From contig JAYJMM010000014.1 in the NCBI GenBank assembly GCA_037349105.1, positions 744,001-808,000 of the forward strand: 64,000 nucleotides of DNA, read 5' to 3'. Made by a program: the position numbers and the translations under genes. Below, piece by piece: positions 1 to 10,507 of the stretch (the first letter of the stretch is position 1; each line of letters starts with the position of its first letter). Source of the stretch: Limnomonas spitsbergensis. Taxonomy: Eukaryota; Chlorophyta; Chlorophyceae; Chlamydomonadales. The notes beneath the pieces are model-generated. The model was not told the DNA's origin. It did not search any database and saw only the letters and a program-made list of their open reading frames with translations.

Positions 1-1
1 G

Positions 2-430
2 TGGCTACCATTCGCTTAAGGCGTGGTTTATATTGATAACGATCAAAAGCGTGTGCTCAAAGTTGTGGTCGTGGGATTGGCAGAAGATCCTGTTGCACGG
101 TTTGAGATGATCGAAGAAGTGAACCGATCTGCAAGCCGTCACGGCATTTGTCCAACGGTACATGATGTGTATTATTTTTTGAAGAATGGGATATTGTCCC
201 AATGCATCGAGCAAGATTTTTTTCGATGGAGATTGCTTGAATACGCTGTCAAAAATTGTTCGTAAGCGCACCGCACAGCTTGTTGAAGATAAAATAAAAA
301 AAATGATTCGACATGGTATCGTACATTCAGATTTACATGGAGGAAACATCCTTGTGAGCCGCGACCGTGCCAAGGTTTGTTTCATCGATTTTTGGAATGG
401 TTCTCTTGACATGAATTGCGCAGGTGACTT
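2..430 (+). pseudogene. Protein kinase fragment, frameshifted, 5' end outside the window or lost
   Basis: Two adjacent frames carry successive parts of one protein-kinase fold. Frame 2 (from about position 20 to 265) has a glycine-loop-like GVVY, a VLKVV segment with the likely ATP-binding lysine, and an alpha-C-like helix. Frame 3 (about 215 to 430) has an intact catalytic loop HSDLHGGNIL and a metal-binding IDF (DFG variant). The HxDLHxxN form is typical of Bud32/RIO-like and giant-virus kinases. The change of frame falls near a run of seven T at 219-225, so it could be a true frameshift or a homopolymer sequencing error. An in-frame TAA at 17-19 lies before the glycine loop. A second decayed kinase of similar type lies at 46.8-47.2 kb. 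Called a pseudogene by inference; the kinase identity is better supported than the loss of function. Confidence 0.6.
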
Positions 431-460
431 GTCCCACTGTATTCCTGGTGCTGAGTGTAA
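425..460 (+). repeat. Dispersed intergenic element A, copy 1
   Basis: The stretch starting TGTCCCACTGTATTCC and running to GGTGCTGAGTGTA matches segments at 33.57-33.62 kb, 27.41-27.45 kb (reverse complement) and partly 47.54-47.59 kb. This copy directly follows the kinase remnant. Function unknown. Confidence 0.5.
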
Positions 461-777
461 TATGAGCACCCGGTATCTGTGTAAGCTGTGTATCTTGAGC
501 CATGCGAGGGCTGTAGGTACCATGCACTGAATCCCGTGGTAGCACTGAACATCCAAACATCCCGTGGCATCACTGAATCGCAATCGCGGATGGGTGTCCA
601 TGATCATCAGCGTACCTGACCACTGGGTGGCACTGAGTTTGTCAGTCTAGCACGTGGAAATCAGTGTGATCCTGCTGTCAAATGCGATTTTCGTCCCTGT
701 TTTTTCACCGTCTCAGTGTAGTGTGCATGTGCGTGAGCGTGTGCGTACTCCGTTTCACAAGTTTCATCTTTCAAACA
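461..777. other. Spacer before the VETF-like gene
   Basis: No convincing gene. It holds two imperfect copies of a short motif (CCCGTGG followed by CACTGAA) at about 531-578. An upstream in-frame ATG at 682 would add 32 residues to the next gene but gives a hydrophobic, low-complexity leader, so it was not chosen. Confidence 0.4.
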
Positions 778-3700
778 ATGGTGCCTCGCCGTCGACCAAT
801 CATACGTGCATCCGGGGCAAACAGACATGCACCAGGCGCATCCGGGGCATCCGGGGCATCCGGGGCATCCGGCGTCGCATCCGGGGCATCCGGGGCATCC
901 GGGGCATCCGGGGCATCCGGCGTCGCATCCGGGGCATCCGGCGTCGCATCCGGGGCATCCGGCGTCGCATCCGGGGCATCCGGGGCATCCGGGGCATCCG
1001 GGGCATCCGGCGTCGCATCCGGGGCATCCGGGGCATCCGGGGCATCCGGGGCATCCGGCGTCGCATCCGGCGTCGCATCCGGGGCATCCGGGGCATTCGG
1101 GGCATCCGGGGCATCCGGGGCATCCGGGGCATCCGGCGTCGCATCCGGGGCATCCGGGGCATTCGGCCTTTGGGCTCCGCCGGCGTTCAAAGTAATTCGC
1201 TGGAGTGCGCCCGGTAAGTCGTCCCGCGTGCCGCTCTCATCGCTGCCGACGCTGTGGGCTGACGACAGCGTCGCCGTCGTCCGCGCCAAGCTGTGTGCTG
1301 GGTTGGGAGAGTCCCGCACGGCGGACCTCTGCATGTGGGTAATCGACACCACCACGGACGTCGCCACGTCACGGCAATGGGGCGCAGAGCTCGTTGCGTC
1401 GGCCCTGGCCGGCCGTCAGACGGTCACCTCGGACAACTTACATGTGGCCATGAGCGCGTTCTCGGGAAGCGGACACAGTGGACCCGCCAGAAGCTCGAAG
1501 TCGGCCGTCCTGAGCCGCGATCAGGTGATCGCGGCTGTCGGCGTCCAGCACCGTCGCCTGAGGCCCGTGGGCGCCGCCCTCGTCGACCCCCAGACGCGCC
1601 TACCGCCTCCATCCTTGCTCGGCCCGGACCCCTTTGCCTTCGCCTCCACGCGCGACGGCTCGCGGGTGCTGTTCGCGGTCGACCCCGAGCTGATCGCGGC
1701 CGACGGGCGGCCGCGCCTCGGTCGGTACATGCGCGACCTCGACGGCGAGTCGTTGTTGCTCGAAGACGTCCTGGCGGGCTCCCCGGACCTCACGCTGCAC
1801 GTCGCGCTCCGTCGCGACGTGTCTGCATCTCTGGATGGGGGATCGTCGGCAGCGTCAGGGGCGCAGCTCGAGCACGGGATAGTCGACCGTTTCTTTCCGC
1901 TGTCCGCGGGCAGGCTGCAACCGAAGGAGACTGCGAACACGCCCTCCGATTCCGATCACTACTCCGCCCAGTCCGACGCCTCGATTCGCGGCGTGTCCGC
2001 TGCCGCGGATGCGAGCCAGTCGTTGCACAGGGTGACCGCAGATGTGTCGTTGAAGAGCGTGTCGGCACGCATGGATGCGCCCGCTGGAGCGAGCGAGGCG
2101 CTGCTCGGAAGCGACCTGCTTTACGAGCTATTCGCGGCATTTGGCACGTCCGACGACACGCCCTGCCTGAAGTACTTCGACGGCACGAGCATGATGCTGA
2201 AAGTGCACTCGGAGTCGCTGAGCGACACGTCGATCCCGATCCGAGCTTGGACCGCACCCCTCCTGGGGAACCAAAAGTCGTTCATGCAGGTGTATTGCCG
2301 TGTACGCGCCGACACTGCGCACGCGCATCTGGAGGCACCTCAGTTTGCGTCGCTGGTGATGCGGGGTGACCTGTCCACGCACGTGCGGATGAGCGGCATG
2401 GGACGCCACGGACGCGAGCATTCTGCGCAGCATGCCGGCGTTCTGGACGCTTCTGCTGTTGTAGACCGTGTCGTGGTCGCCCCCCTGCAGGCCGCGCTGA
2501 CACGTGCCGACATCCCTCACATTCTGCAGACCACTGTCGCTGGCGTCGGACGCGGGAAAATGGTGTTCGGAATGCAGTTCACCGGGGGCGACCGGACGCC
2601 GACGCCTGCCCAGATGGCGTCGGCGATCGAGACGCGCCTCTCTGCCTTCTTCACCGTCGTGTCCGCGAACAACGGCGTGTTGACCCTGGCGTACCGCCGG
2701 TCTTCCGGGGCTGGGCGACAGATGCGGGCGGCGCTGGCCGTACAGCTGATGTCCACGCGTCCTCGCGCGGATGTCGTTCGCGAGCTGCGTTGGACCTTCG
2801 GGATGTCTGGCGGCGGTGCGGACGCCTTCTATGCGACACACGCCTCAAAACAGGATGCAGGGTCGGATCTCGGGAGCGTCACGCGGGGCGATCAGCCCGC
2901 CGCCGGCAGCCGCCCCTTTGGCGAAATCGCGTATCGCAGGGAATCCGTCCCGATCATCCAGCTGCGACCGGTGGGTCGCCTCGGTTACCGGGCGGATGTG
3001 ATAAACGTCACGCGATTCGCTTACGCAGACCGCATCGCCTGGCTGCTGCGCTTGGTCATCTCCGAAGCGGACGCGGCGGGGCATCCGCTTGCTCAGCTGC
3101 CCCCGATCCCCGCCCCTCCACCACCTCCACCGGCACCGACGCCAGCCGCCAGGCGCTCGACGCCGCCCGCGCAGATGAATGACGATTTCGCGGAGGATGC
3201 CGACGATGGTCGTCAGCAGGAAGATGCAGAGCTCGACGCGCTGATCGACGCTGAGATCGAGGACACCGCCTCGACTGTACCTTCCCCGCCATCGCCCGCC
3301 GCTGCGGTTGCTGCGGTTGAGGAGGCTGACAAGGATCTGGACGTCGACGAGGCGGCGTTGCGCGGCGAGCTCCCCGACAAGTATTTGCTCGGAATGCTGC
3401 ACCGCGCGGATCGAGCGCTCTTCATCTTCCAGGGCAACCCATACTCCACCTACTGCGCCCACAACAACATGCGACAGCCCGTGGTCCTCTCTCGCGAAGA
3501 GCTCGAGCGCAACGAGAAGCAGTTTCCGGGTGCGCATAGCGGGGCTATTGTCGGCTATGGGAGCACGCCAGAGCTGGCCGCGACAAACGCTTACATCTGT
3601 CCGAATGTGTGGTGCCCGCGCAGCCGCGTCGCGCTCAACGCCGCGCAGTTCAAGAAGCTCGGTGGACGATGCCCCTTCCCGAACGTGGAGGAGACGCCGA

Positions 3701-6540
3701 TCGTCTTCAAGAGCGACTATTTTGGCGAGGGGCGGGCGCACTACCCGGGCATGCTCGACGGCCGAAAGCACCCGCAACGTCTCTGCATGCCGTGCTGCTT
3801 CCTGAAGCAGGCGCAGCGCATCGAGCAGTGTCCGTCCGCTGATATATGGACCGGTCTGAAAGACGGCGAACGCGGATCCGAGGATGCGAAGAAGCAGGAT
3901 AAAGCAATGCGTTCTTCGGGCGATTTGGGGCCGCGGGCAAAGGCGGCGGCTGCGGCGGGCGACGTCCGGTACGTCCGCAGCGACGTCTCGCCTTTGGAGG
4001 AGGGGCGATACGGCGTGCTTCCGGCGGACCTGTCTGCAGCCTTTGGAAACCGAGCGAGAGTGTGCGGCAACAGGGACGACGGTAGCGGGCAGCTGACGGC
4101 GGTGAGCAAGTGCTTCGTCCGAAGGGGCATCCGGCTAGGGGAGCAGCCATTCCTTGAGTGCGTCGCGGCGATGCTGATGCCGCCTAATGACGCGAGCGCG
4201 GAGGGTCTGGTGCAGCTCGTCCGAAAGAACCTGTCGGCATCGGTGTTCGTCACTCTGGACGGAGGACGCGTCGCCAGGGATCTAATGGACGGCCTGGACC
4301 CGATGGAGCTGTTGAAAAGTGCGGCCTTTCGGAAAGACGTGGCGGCCTGGCTCGTCATCGACGTCGAGTACGCCGAGCGCTTCAAGGATTCGATCCGCCC
4401 GCTGCTTCGGTGGAAGCCTCCCGCACCCCCACCTCTATCGCTCATGCGGGAGGCCCTCGTCCTGGCAGCGATGCATCGCTTTTTCGACCACCTCGAGGAC
4501 CCTGCGATCGTGAAGACACACGAAGGCGGCCTTCTGTCTCTCTTCACGCGCCCGCTGGCGTGGCTGAATCGACATCGTGTGAACCTGATGCTGCTCGAGC
4601 GCGCTAAGTCGGCCGGGTCGCCGGCGCAGAACAAGGCCGATGCGTTGCGCGTCGTCGTCGCCTGCCCGCGAGACGACCCGTCGTCGGCGTGGCGGCTCGC
4701 CGACCCCATGGTCATCCTCATGCGGCAGGGTCCTCATTACGAGCCGGTCGTGCATATCAGCCTCGGCCGGAAAGGCATCCTCGAGACCCCGATGTTTCGC
4801 CCAGACGCGCACCCTCGGCTCGCTGCAGCGGTCAGACAGTTCCTTGGCGTGTGCGGCTCCCTGCCCAGTGCAGGGGGGCGGGAGCACGATCGTCTGTCGC
4901 GAACCATGTCCGCGATGGCCGGGATGCCCGGCGTGGGAAGCCCGGCGAGGGCACAGGTCGTCGACTGCTTCTTCCGCGTCGTCGGACTCGTCAACGGAAA
5001 CGACCTGTTCGTGCCCCTGCCCTCGCCGCCGGCTCCGGTGCTGCTCGGCGCCGCCGGAGACCGCCTGTCGATCATGTACGTGTCGGACGTCGCCACCGCC
5101 CTGGAGCCTCGCCTACGCAACGGCGACGGCATCTCGGAGGTCGAGCTCGCGTTCGCATACCTGGCCGAGGCCACGGACAACGCCGGCCTGCGGCCTGAGG
5201 AACGACTTTCCGACGACAAGGCGCTGCGGTTGGCGAACGGCGGCATCGTGCCGCTCGTGCGGAACTGGCGACCCGCGAACGGCCAGCTCTACCTGCAGCA
5301 CCTCAACGCACTCGTGCTCGTGCGCCCCGAGGACGACGCGCGAGGGACGTGGGCAAAGGCGCGTGACGCATCCGAGAGCGCGCAGTGGGCGCTGCGGTCT
5401 CGCGTCGTTCGCCGCATCCGATCCGACCTGCATATGACCGCAGAGCTCACGGCGCTGCGCAGCTCGTTGCACCCCCTGCCGCTGGGACAGCGGCGTGTCG
5501 AGATGCTGCGCCTGATAGAGTCGATCGAAGAGAGCAAGGGGGGCTCTGTGTCGTCGTCACAGAGTTTTGCCCTGGCAGACGCGCTCCTGCTCGGCCCGGA
5601 CCCGCTGTCGCTGCGCAAGGACATCCGCTTGGACAAAGGGAACGAATCGTCCCTGATCCTCACCGAGTTCGAGGTCGCCTCCGGCGCCCTGGACCTCGCT
5701 CGATCCGTCGCCGTCGCCTCCGACGAGGTCGAGGTTGTCGCGATTGAGCGAGCTGGCGAGTCCACGAACCCGAATGCCCGTGCCCGACGAGGCACGACGC
5801 ATGTCCTGCCCGACGAGAGCGACCTGACAATCGCGCTCGCATCGACATCAACCTCGGCTGCTGAAGCGGTGGTCCAGTCTTCGACGATGGCGTTCACGGC
5901 GTCGCCGTCTCACCGGAGCAAGGTCGAGCGCGCCCGCTTGCCGGCCATCCTGCCCCGGGTGGACGTGTACCTCGTGCTCCACTTTGCCAATCGCATGCTG
6001 TACTCGGACGCGCCGAGCTCGCTGAGGGACGCCGTGCGCGCGGTGCAAGACGCCGTCCTGAACGCTAGCGAGGACGACGGTCCGTCCGACGGGACCCTGG
6101 GAGGGATGGTCGCGGCCAGGCGAGGCCGACACTCCCGTTCGCGACGAGGTAACGGGGGAAACAAGGGACAACAGCAGCCTCCGCCTTGGGATGCGGCGGA
6201 GCTAGTGGAAGCCGTCGCGCGCCGAGGCAGCCACGACGCCTATGTCGCGAGCACGTTCGAAATCAATGCGCTCTCAAAGTTCTTATCGGTCAACGTACTC
6301 GTCGTGCCGGAAGCGGATCCCAGAGTCGCCACCGCCTCGAAGAGGAAGCCCGGCACCGGCAAGCGGCATGCATCGGATCAAGCGCCAACGAAAGAAGCGC
6401 GCATGACGCAAGCAGTCGTCATGCTCATCCTCAGGACCGACGGCGGAGGACACGACCTCGTCCTGGCCCCATCCGAGGGAGAAAGCGCGGGCGTGCGGGG
6501 AGCTGGCCACACGCTCCTGGTGTACAACTACACCCCGTGA
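778..6540 (+). CDS. Large conserved giant-virus protein, VETF large subunit (A7L)-like
   Basis: A 1920-residue protein. The N-terminus is a Gly-Ala-Ser tract (residues about 20-130) made by a 9-bp minisatellite. The most diagnostic part is near residues 870-1010: a RQPVVLSREE stretch, YICPNVWCPRSRVAL (first Cys about residue 941), GRCPF, and LCMPCCFLKQ (Cys 1003, 1006, 1007). This Cys-rich block resembles the giant-virus family usually annotated as the large subunit of the early transcription factor (poxvirus A7L / ASFV G1340L relatives). In poxviruses that factor binds early promoters with a helicase-like partner and recruits RNA polymerase inside the virion. Family assignment is from recalled motif similarity, so function is moderate confidence; that it is a real, large viral gene is near certain. 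Start chosen at the ATG just before the basic MVPRRRP segment; an in-frame ATG at 682 is possible. Confidence 0.55.
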   Translation: MVPRRRPIIRASGANRHAPGASGASGASGASGVASGASGASGASGASGVASGASGVASGASGVASGASGASGASGASGVASGASGASGASGASGVASGVASGASGAFGASGASGASGASGVASGASGAFGLWAPPAFKVIRWSAPGKSSRVPLSSLPTLWADDSVAVVRAKLCAGLGESRTADLCMWVIDTTTDVATSRQWGAELVASALAGRQTVTSDNLHVAMSAFSGSGHSGPARSSKSAVLSRDQVIAAVGVQHRRLRPVGAALVDPQTRLPPPSLLGPDPFAFASTRDGSRVLFAVDPELIAADGRPRLGRYMRDLDGESLLLEDVLAGSPDLTLHVALRRDVSASLDGGSSAASGAQLEHGIVDRFFPLSAGRLQPKETANTPSDSDHYSAQSDASIRGVSAAADASQSLHRVTADVSLKSVSARMDAPAGASEALLGSDLLYELFAAFGTSDDTPCLKYFDGTSMMLKVHSESLSDTSIPIRAWTAPLLGNQKSFMQVYCRVRADTAHAHLEAPQFASLVMRGDLSTHVRMSGMGRHGREHSAQHAGVLDASAVVDRVVVAPLQAALTRADIPHILQTTVAGVGRGKMVFGMQFTGGDRTPTPAQMASAIETRLSAFFTVVSANNGVLTLAYRRSSGAGRQMRAALAVQLMSTRPRADVVRELRWTFGMSGGGADAFYATHASKQDAGSDLGSVTRGDQPAAGSRPFGEIAYRRESVPIIQLRPVGRLGYRADVINVTRFAYADRIAWLLRLVISEADAAGHPLAQLPPIPAPPPPPPAPTPAARRSTPPAQMNDDFAEDADDGRQQEDAELDALIDAEIEDTASTVPSPPSPAAAVAAVEEADKDLDVDEAALRGELPDKYLLGMLHRADRALFIFQGNPYSTYCAHNNMRQPVVLSREELERNEKQFPGAHSGAIVGYGSTPELAATNAYICPNVWCPRSRVALNAAQFKKLGGRCPFPNVEETPIVFKSDYFGEGRAHYPGMLDGRKHPQRLCMPCCFLKQAQRIEQCPSADIWTGLKDGERGSEDAKKQDKAMRSSGDLGPRAKAAAAAGDVRYVRSDVSPLEEGRYGVLPADLSAAFGNRARVCGNRDDGSGQLTAVSKCFVRRGIRLGEQPFLECVAAMLMPPNDASAEGLVQLVRKNLSASVFVTLDGGRVARDLMDGLDPMELLKSAAFRKDVAAWLVIDVEYAERFKDSIRPLLRWKPPAPPPLSLMREALVLAAMHRFFDHLEDPAIVKTHEGGLLSLFTRPLAWLNRHRVNLMLLERAKSAGSPAQNKADALRVVVACPRDDPSSAWRLADPMVILMRQGPHYEPVVHISLGRKGILETPMFRPDAHPRLAAAVRQFLGVCGSLPSAGGREHDRLSRTMSAMAGMPGVGSPARAQVVDCFFRVVGLVNGNDLFVPLPSPPAPVLLGAAGDRLSIMYVSDVATALEPRLRNGDGISEVELAFAYLAEATDNAGLRPEERLSDDKALRLANGGIVPLVRNWRPANGQLYLQHLNALVLVRPEDDARGTWAKARDASESAQWALRSRVVRRIRSDLHMTAELTALRSSLHPLPLGQRRVEMLRLIESIEESKGGSVSSSQSFALADALLLGPDPLSLRKDIRLDKGNESSLILTEFEVASGALDLARSVAVASDEVEVVAIERAGESTNPNARARRGTTHVLPDESDLTIALASTSTSAAEAVVQSSTMAFTASPSHRSKVERARLPAILPRVDVYLVLHFANRMLYSDAPSSLRDAVRAVQDAVLNASEDDGPSDGTLGGMVAARRGRHSRSRRGNGGNKGQQQPPPWDAAELVEAVARRGSHDAYVASTFEINALSKFLSVNVLVVPEADPRVATASKRKPGTGKRHASDQAPTKEARMTQAVVMLILRTDGGGHDLVLAPSEGESAGVRGAGHTLLVYNYTP
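838..1167 (+). repeat. 9-bp minisatellite encoding a Gly-Ala-Ser tract
   Basis: About 36 units of GGGGCATCC-like and GGCGTCGCATCC-like repeats inside the VETF-like gene. In frame they read (GAS)n with GVAS variants. Copy number is probably unstable. All six frames stay open here, which creates several artefactual overlapping ORFs. Confidence 0.9.
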
Positions 6541-6652
6541 CGGAAGCAGAAACAAATATATGTAGCGAAATATGCATCCGTGCTTTCTCGACCGGCCGAA
6601 TATGCGGTTTCTGCGCACTCACCATAAAAAATGATGGTATTAGAAAGACAAA

Positions 6653-7912
6653 ATGATGCGAGGCGGAGCGCTCCTAGGTTTGGGAGGGATGGGCGAGATA
6701 CACACCCTCGAACAGCTCGGGATATTAATGGATGAAGGCGACTCGGTTGGACTGCTGAAGGTGGCCTACGTGTATGACCCTAGCATGAAGGACAAGCGAC
6801 CGATATCATTTGTGAGTAGAGTATATGTCGATGCTGACGATTTTGTTCGGAAGTATGAATCTAAACTTGTCATAAAACTCAACCTGCAGCAAAACAATAA
6901 ACGGACTCCAATCAACCGGGGCGAAACAATGAGCAGCAGTGGGACACGGAGCAGCAGCAGCAGTGGGACACGGAGCAGCAGCAGCAGTGGGACACGGAGT
7001 TCTGCTGATTCGGAGCACGACGATCCCTGTGCTGCCGAGCTCGAGGGCAATCTCCGATTGCTCACCAAAATGGCCATGACGGGAGTCGCCCAGAAGAACA
7101 AGGCACACCTAGACCGCGCTTCCCCCTTTTACCTGGTGGGTCGCAAGCACTTCATCGCTGGATTGATAATATACGACAGTAATGGGGAGGTGAAGTCGTC
7201 ACACCCGTTGTACCGCCGGATGTTTGGTGACCTGCACGCGTTTTACAAGCGGATTGGACACACGATAGCGGTCCAGCACGTCATGGACATCGTCATGAGC
7301 ACGCTCTACATGCTCAAGGCGATGCAGGGAATAAAAGCCCACCACGTCGACATCAAAGAGGGAAACATGCTGTACGGTATCGAGTGCTTCTCACGCGTTT
7401 CGAAAATGGAGGAAATCAAGTCCATCAATCGGCGTGACGGCCGGTGCGCTGCGACATTCCTACTGTCCGACTACGGGTTAGTCCTGTTCGACGAAGACGA
7501 AGCACACGGTGGGGGCAGCGGGACGCCGGGCATGATCGCTCCATGCCGTTTCTTGAAGGAAAACATGTCATTTCCCGAGTTTGAACGCCAGTACAACAGT
7601 TTCAACTCGGATATGATGCCGTACTCAGCTATCGCGGTCTGGAACACGTACTCAATCGAAGATGTTGCAAAAAAATCGCGCCACGCGGTTTATGAAAAAT
7701 CGGACCTGTATGCGCTCGGCGTCATGTTGTTTGCGTTCGAAACAGCAAATGCCAAGCCCTTAGCCCCGTTGGTTCGGTTCGCTCGCAGTCTCGTCATGGG
7801 AAAAGCCGGACGGGACATCTGGACAATCGATGAAGCGTTTACGGCGTACAGGGAGATGCGCAGGGCCCTGAATAACTCCAGAGCCGTTTTGGGAATTCAT
7901 AAAGGAGTGTGA
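6653..7912 (+). CDS. Viral serine/threonine protein kinase
   Basis: A 419-residue protein with a kinase catalytic core: catalytic loop HHVDIKEGN (catalytic Asp about residue 233, Asn 238), SDYGL in place of DFG (Asp about 273), and YEKSDLYALGVMLFAF, matching the DxxxxG helix-F motif. The N-terminal lobe is divergent: I see no clear glycine-rich loop, and three SSSGTRS repeats (about residues 97-118) form a low-complexity insertion between the lobes. It probably phosphorylates host or virion proteins; substrate unknown. Two tandem ATGs (6653, 6656) are possible starts. It follows the VETF-like gene on the same strand after a 112-bp gap. It differs from the two decayed kinases in the window, which have an HGDLH-type loop. 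Confidence 0.75.
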   Translation: MMRGGALLGLGGMGEIHTLEQLGILMDEGDSVGLLKVAYVYDPSMKDKRPISFVSRVYVDADDFVRKYESKLVIKLNLQQNNKRTPINRGETMSSSGTRSSSSSGTRSSSSSGTRSSADSEHDDPCAAELEGNLRLLTKMAMTGVAQKNKAHLDRASPFYLVGRKHFIAGLIIYDSNGEVKSSHPLYRRMFGDLHAFYKRIGHTIAVQHVMDIVMSTLYMLKAMQGIKAHHVDIKEGNMLYGIECFSRVSKMEEIKSINRRDGRCAATFLLSDYGLVLFDEDEAHGGGSGTPGMIAPCRFLKENMSFPEFERQYNSFNSDMMPYSAIAVWNTYSIEDVAKKSRHAVYEKSDLYALGVMLFAFETANAKPLAPLVRFARSLVMGKAGRDIWTIDEAFTAYREMRRALNNSRAVLGIHKGV

Positions 7913-8198
7913 TAAAAACTGAGTTCTGTGCCCCCAAGCCGTACCACTCTAGATTTACTCGCAATTACGTGACCCTGCAATTCTGGACTTCCTCACGTGT
8001 GCCCCGGACTGTAAGCACTTCACAACGGTTCAAACTGCGCAGAGGATGATGAGGACTACAAGAGTGCCGATGAGGCAGGCACAGGGAGCCGAGGGCGCCG
8101 CCGCTGTCGAGGGTGCCACCGCTGTCGAGGGTGCCACCGCAGTCGAGGGCACCGCCGAAGTCGAGGGCCGCTGCTGACGAGGACCAGGATGCAGCAGA
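7913..8198. other. Spacer with an 18-bp minisatellite
   Basis: Holds about four copies of an 18-bp unit (core GTCGAGGGTGCCACC) at roughly 8097-8168 and no convincing gene. It marks the change from dense viral coding to a repeat-rich island. Confidence 0.5.
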
Positions 8199-8803
8199 CT
8201 TGATGCGGACCCATTTTTTTTTTCAGTGGTCCCTTTTCAGGGGTGCCATTCATTCATTCAGGAAAATAAAGTCCTGATCGAGGGCATGTACTTTCACACT
8301 CTATATTCGTCTATTCAAGCCGCCAACATCAAAGTGGTCACACCAGCCATTCCTCTTGCAAAGCCCAGCCATCATTTTAGATTGATTTTCTTGCCATACC
8401 CCTTTTCTTGATATTACGAAGCCCTTAAAGGCTCAAATTCCAAGTTTTACTCCAACTTCAATTTCGATGTATATTAACAAGTACACTTTGGTTTTTAATT
8501 CGCAATGCCGTTTCAACCAAGTCATACCATACAATAAATTGATACTTATACACCCTTAAGCTTCTCCACACGCTCACTAAGGCACCAATCATCAGAAACC
8601 AATCTTCCCAAGCGTTTTCTACACACTCTGAACTTCAGATCGAGCCGCCCCTGCTAAAATAAATGCCAGACCATATCAAAGAAGTCGTCTACACCAATAT
8701 CTTCATTCTCAAGCTAGCAGCATTGCATCAAATGATGCCTCGAGGCAGGTTCGGCTGAAGGTGAAAAGGGACCACTGAAAAAAAAAAATGGGTCCACGTC
8801 AAG
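8199..8803. mobile_element. MITE-like element 1 with long terminal inverted repeats
   Basis: The left end reads CTTGATGCGGACCC, a T run, then CAGTGGTCCCTTTTCA. The right end is the reverse complement of CTTGACGTGGACCC, a T run and CAGTGGTCCCTTTTCA. The 605-bp element has no transposase ORF, and its interior (8250-8730) is AT-rich and non-coding. Next to the right end is a block shared with the other copies (GATGCCTCGAGGCAGG then TTCGGCTGAAG). A 616-bp relative lies at 44.7-45.3 kb and a partial copy at 31.85 kb. Non-autonomous DNA transposon is the best explanation. I could not define a clean target-site duplication. Confidence 0.65.
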
Positions 8804-9094
8804 AGGTCGATGTGGGGATGTCCCAAAATAAAATACAAATCAGTGCATGGTGCCCACAAGCAGTTCCACAAAATCCACATGCATCCCAATGTCAGCCAGT
8901 ACCAGCACTTTTGGAAAATCCTTGGCGCACTGAAGCATCAACTTACTTATTCCTACATCATTTCATAGCAAGCGCATTCTCAATCCCATTCATGGGATTA
9001 GGACATCAAACATCCGTTTCACTTCACATACTCTAATACCCGGCGCATTTGAGTCTAAGGCTACACTGTTTTTATGTTTTTTAATGCCCCCTTT

Positions 9095-9310
9095 TCAGGG
9101 GTGCCGCCGCCACAGCTGCTCCTGGGGCACGCTGTTGTAGGCCTTTGTGAAGTCCACAAAGGCCACATGCAGCTTGCCACGGCCCGCAGCTGCTCGCTGA
9201 GCATGGACTGCATGCCTGGAGCGTGCTACTGCGCTGTTGGAAACCAAACTGCTCAGGAGGGACGTTGCCGTGCAATCTCGCCCACTCATCAGTGATGGCA
9301 ACTCACTCAC
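9095..9310 (-). pseudogene. Non-LTR retrotransposon (LINE) reverse transcriptase fragment
   Basis: On the minus strand one frame reads LHVAFVDFTKAYNSVPQEQLW, reverse-transcriptase motif A (FVDFxKAFDSV consensus with the first catalytic Asp). A neighbouring frame carries PPEQFGFQQRSSTLQA, the preceding QxGFxxGRST motif. The two parts are in different frames, so the copy is broken and far too short to be active. A similar scrap occurs at 59.65-59.8 kb. Host-type retrotransposon debris. Confidence 0.65.
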
Positions 9311-9552
9311 ATTGAGAGCACACTAGTGATGGCGATGGGTCCAAATAAATACTTGCCTTCGGTCGACAGGGTGAGTCATGTTTGCAGTCAGTCATTTGCA
9401 GTCACCACCCAAGGCAGCGAAAAATAAAAAGGCCCAACTGATACAGCTATGGCAGCAGTGAAGAAAATGCAGCTTGATATGGTTCACGCAGGGGTGTCCC
9501 GTTATAGAGACTATAACCCTGCAGCCCTGCAGCCAACCATGCAGCCCTGCAG

Positions 9553-9960
9553 CCCTGCAGCCCTGTCCTGCCCCGTCCTGCCACACATTGCCACGCCTTG
9601 CCCTGCAGCCCTGTCCTGCCCCGTCCTGCCACACATTGCCACGCCTTGCCCTGCAGCCCTGTCCTGCCCCGTCCTGCCACACATTGCCACGCCTTGCCCT
9701 GCAGCCCTGTCCTGCCCCGTCCTGCCACACATTGCCACGCCTTGCCCTGCAGCCTACCCTACCCCGTCCTGCCCTGCATGCAGCCCTGTCACGCCTTGCC
9801 CTTCACAGCCTTTCCCTGCATGCTGTCCTGCCACGCCTTGCCCTGCACAGCCCTTCCCTGTCCTGCGCCACGCCTTGCCCTGCAAAGCCCTTCCCTGACC
9901 TGTACTGCAGCCATGTCCTGACCTGCAGCCCTGACCTGTCCTGTCCTGTCCTGCCCTGCC
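9553..9960 (+). repeat. 48-bp tandem repeat and degenerate continuation
   Basis: Four near-perfect 48-bp units (9553-9744), each starting CCCTGCAGCCCTGTCCTG and ending CCACGCCTTG, followed by decayed CCTGCCCTGC-type repeats to about 9960. ORFs across it exist in several frames only because the repeat lacks stops. Confidence 0.9.
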
Positions 9961-10507
9961 CGGACTCCTAAGTGGGACTTCATTGACCTGACGACGTGAA
10001 GTCGACTAATATGTGTTTCATGTAGGATAGTTGCCTAATTGGAATTGTATTGCAGCTGACCTGTCAGTTGTCACCTATCATCGCAACGGACGGTGCTCGG
10101 GCCACAGGTTCAGTCCCTGGAAATCTGGAATGAATGCTAGGCAGCGCAAACTGTAGTTCGATTCGACATTGTTTCTTAATCTGTCAATATTGCTTGAGCT
10201 GGCGCGTCGGCACAGGACGTCGATTATGAAGGTGTGGATCGCCCCATTCCCTGCTCGTGTGCTCGTGTGCTCGTGTGCATGATATGAAGATGCAATTGTT
10301 CATGCTCTAAATGGTGAATCGTATTACGGAAAACCAACCGAATTTTCACCAAGGTTGTGCGGTCGCGTTCGGCAATGGAGAGTTCTGGATCGGTGATAGA
10401 GTTTTAAATAGCGCAGTCGATGCCCGTTTCGAAATATGAATGGATAATGGGTAAAATGTGTAGTTCGAGGGTGTCAAGCAACCAAAAATTGGCACCCACT
10501 GACACCA
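9961..10507. other. Non-coding spacer upstream of the ankyrin gene
   Basis: No gene recognised. Contains a triple GTGCTCGTGT-like repeat at about 10255-10278. Confidence 0.35.

Noticed and set aside
800..1367. Overlapping ORFs in five frames through the GGGGCATCC tract
   Set aside because: Caused by a stop-free 9-bp minisatellite; only the frame continuing into the 1920-residue protein has conserved sequence.
9392..9983. Cys/Pro-rich ORFs over the 48-bp tandem repeat
   Set aside because: Open in several frames on both strands with no start context or domain; satellite sequence.
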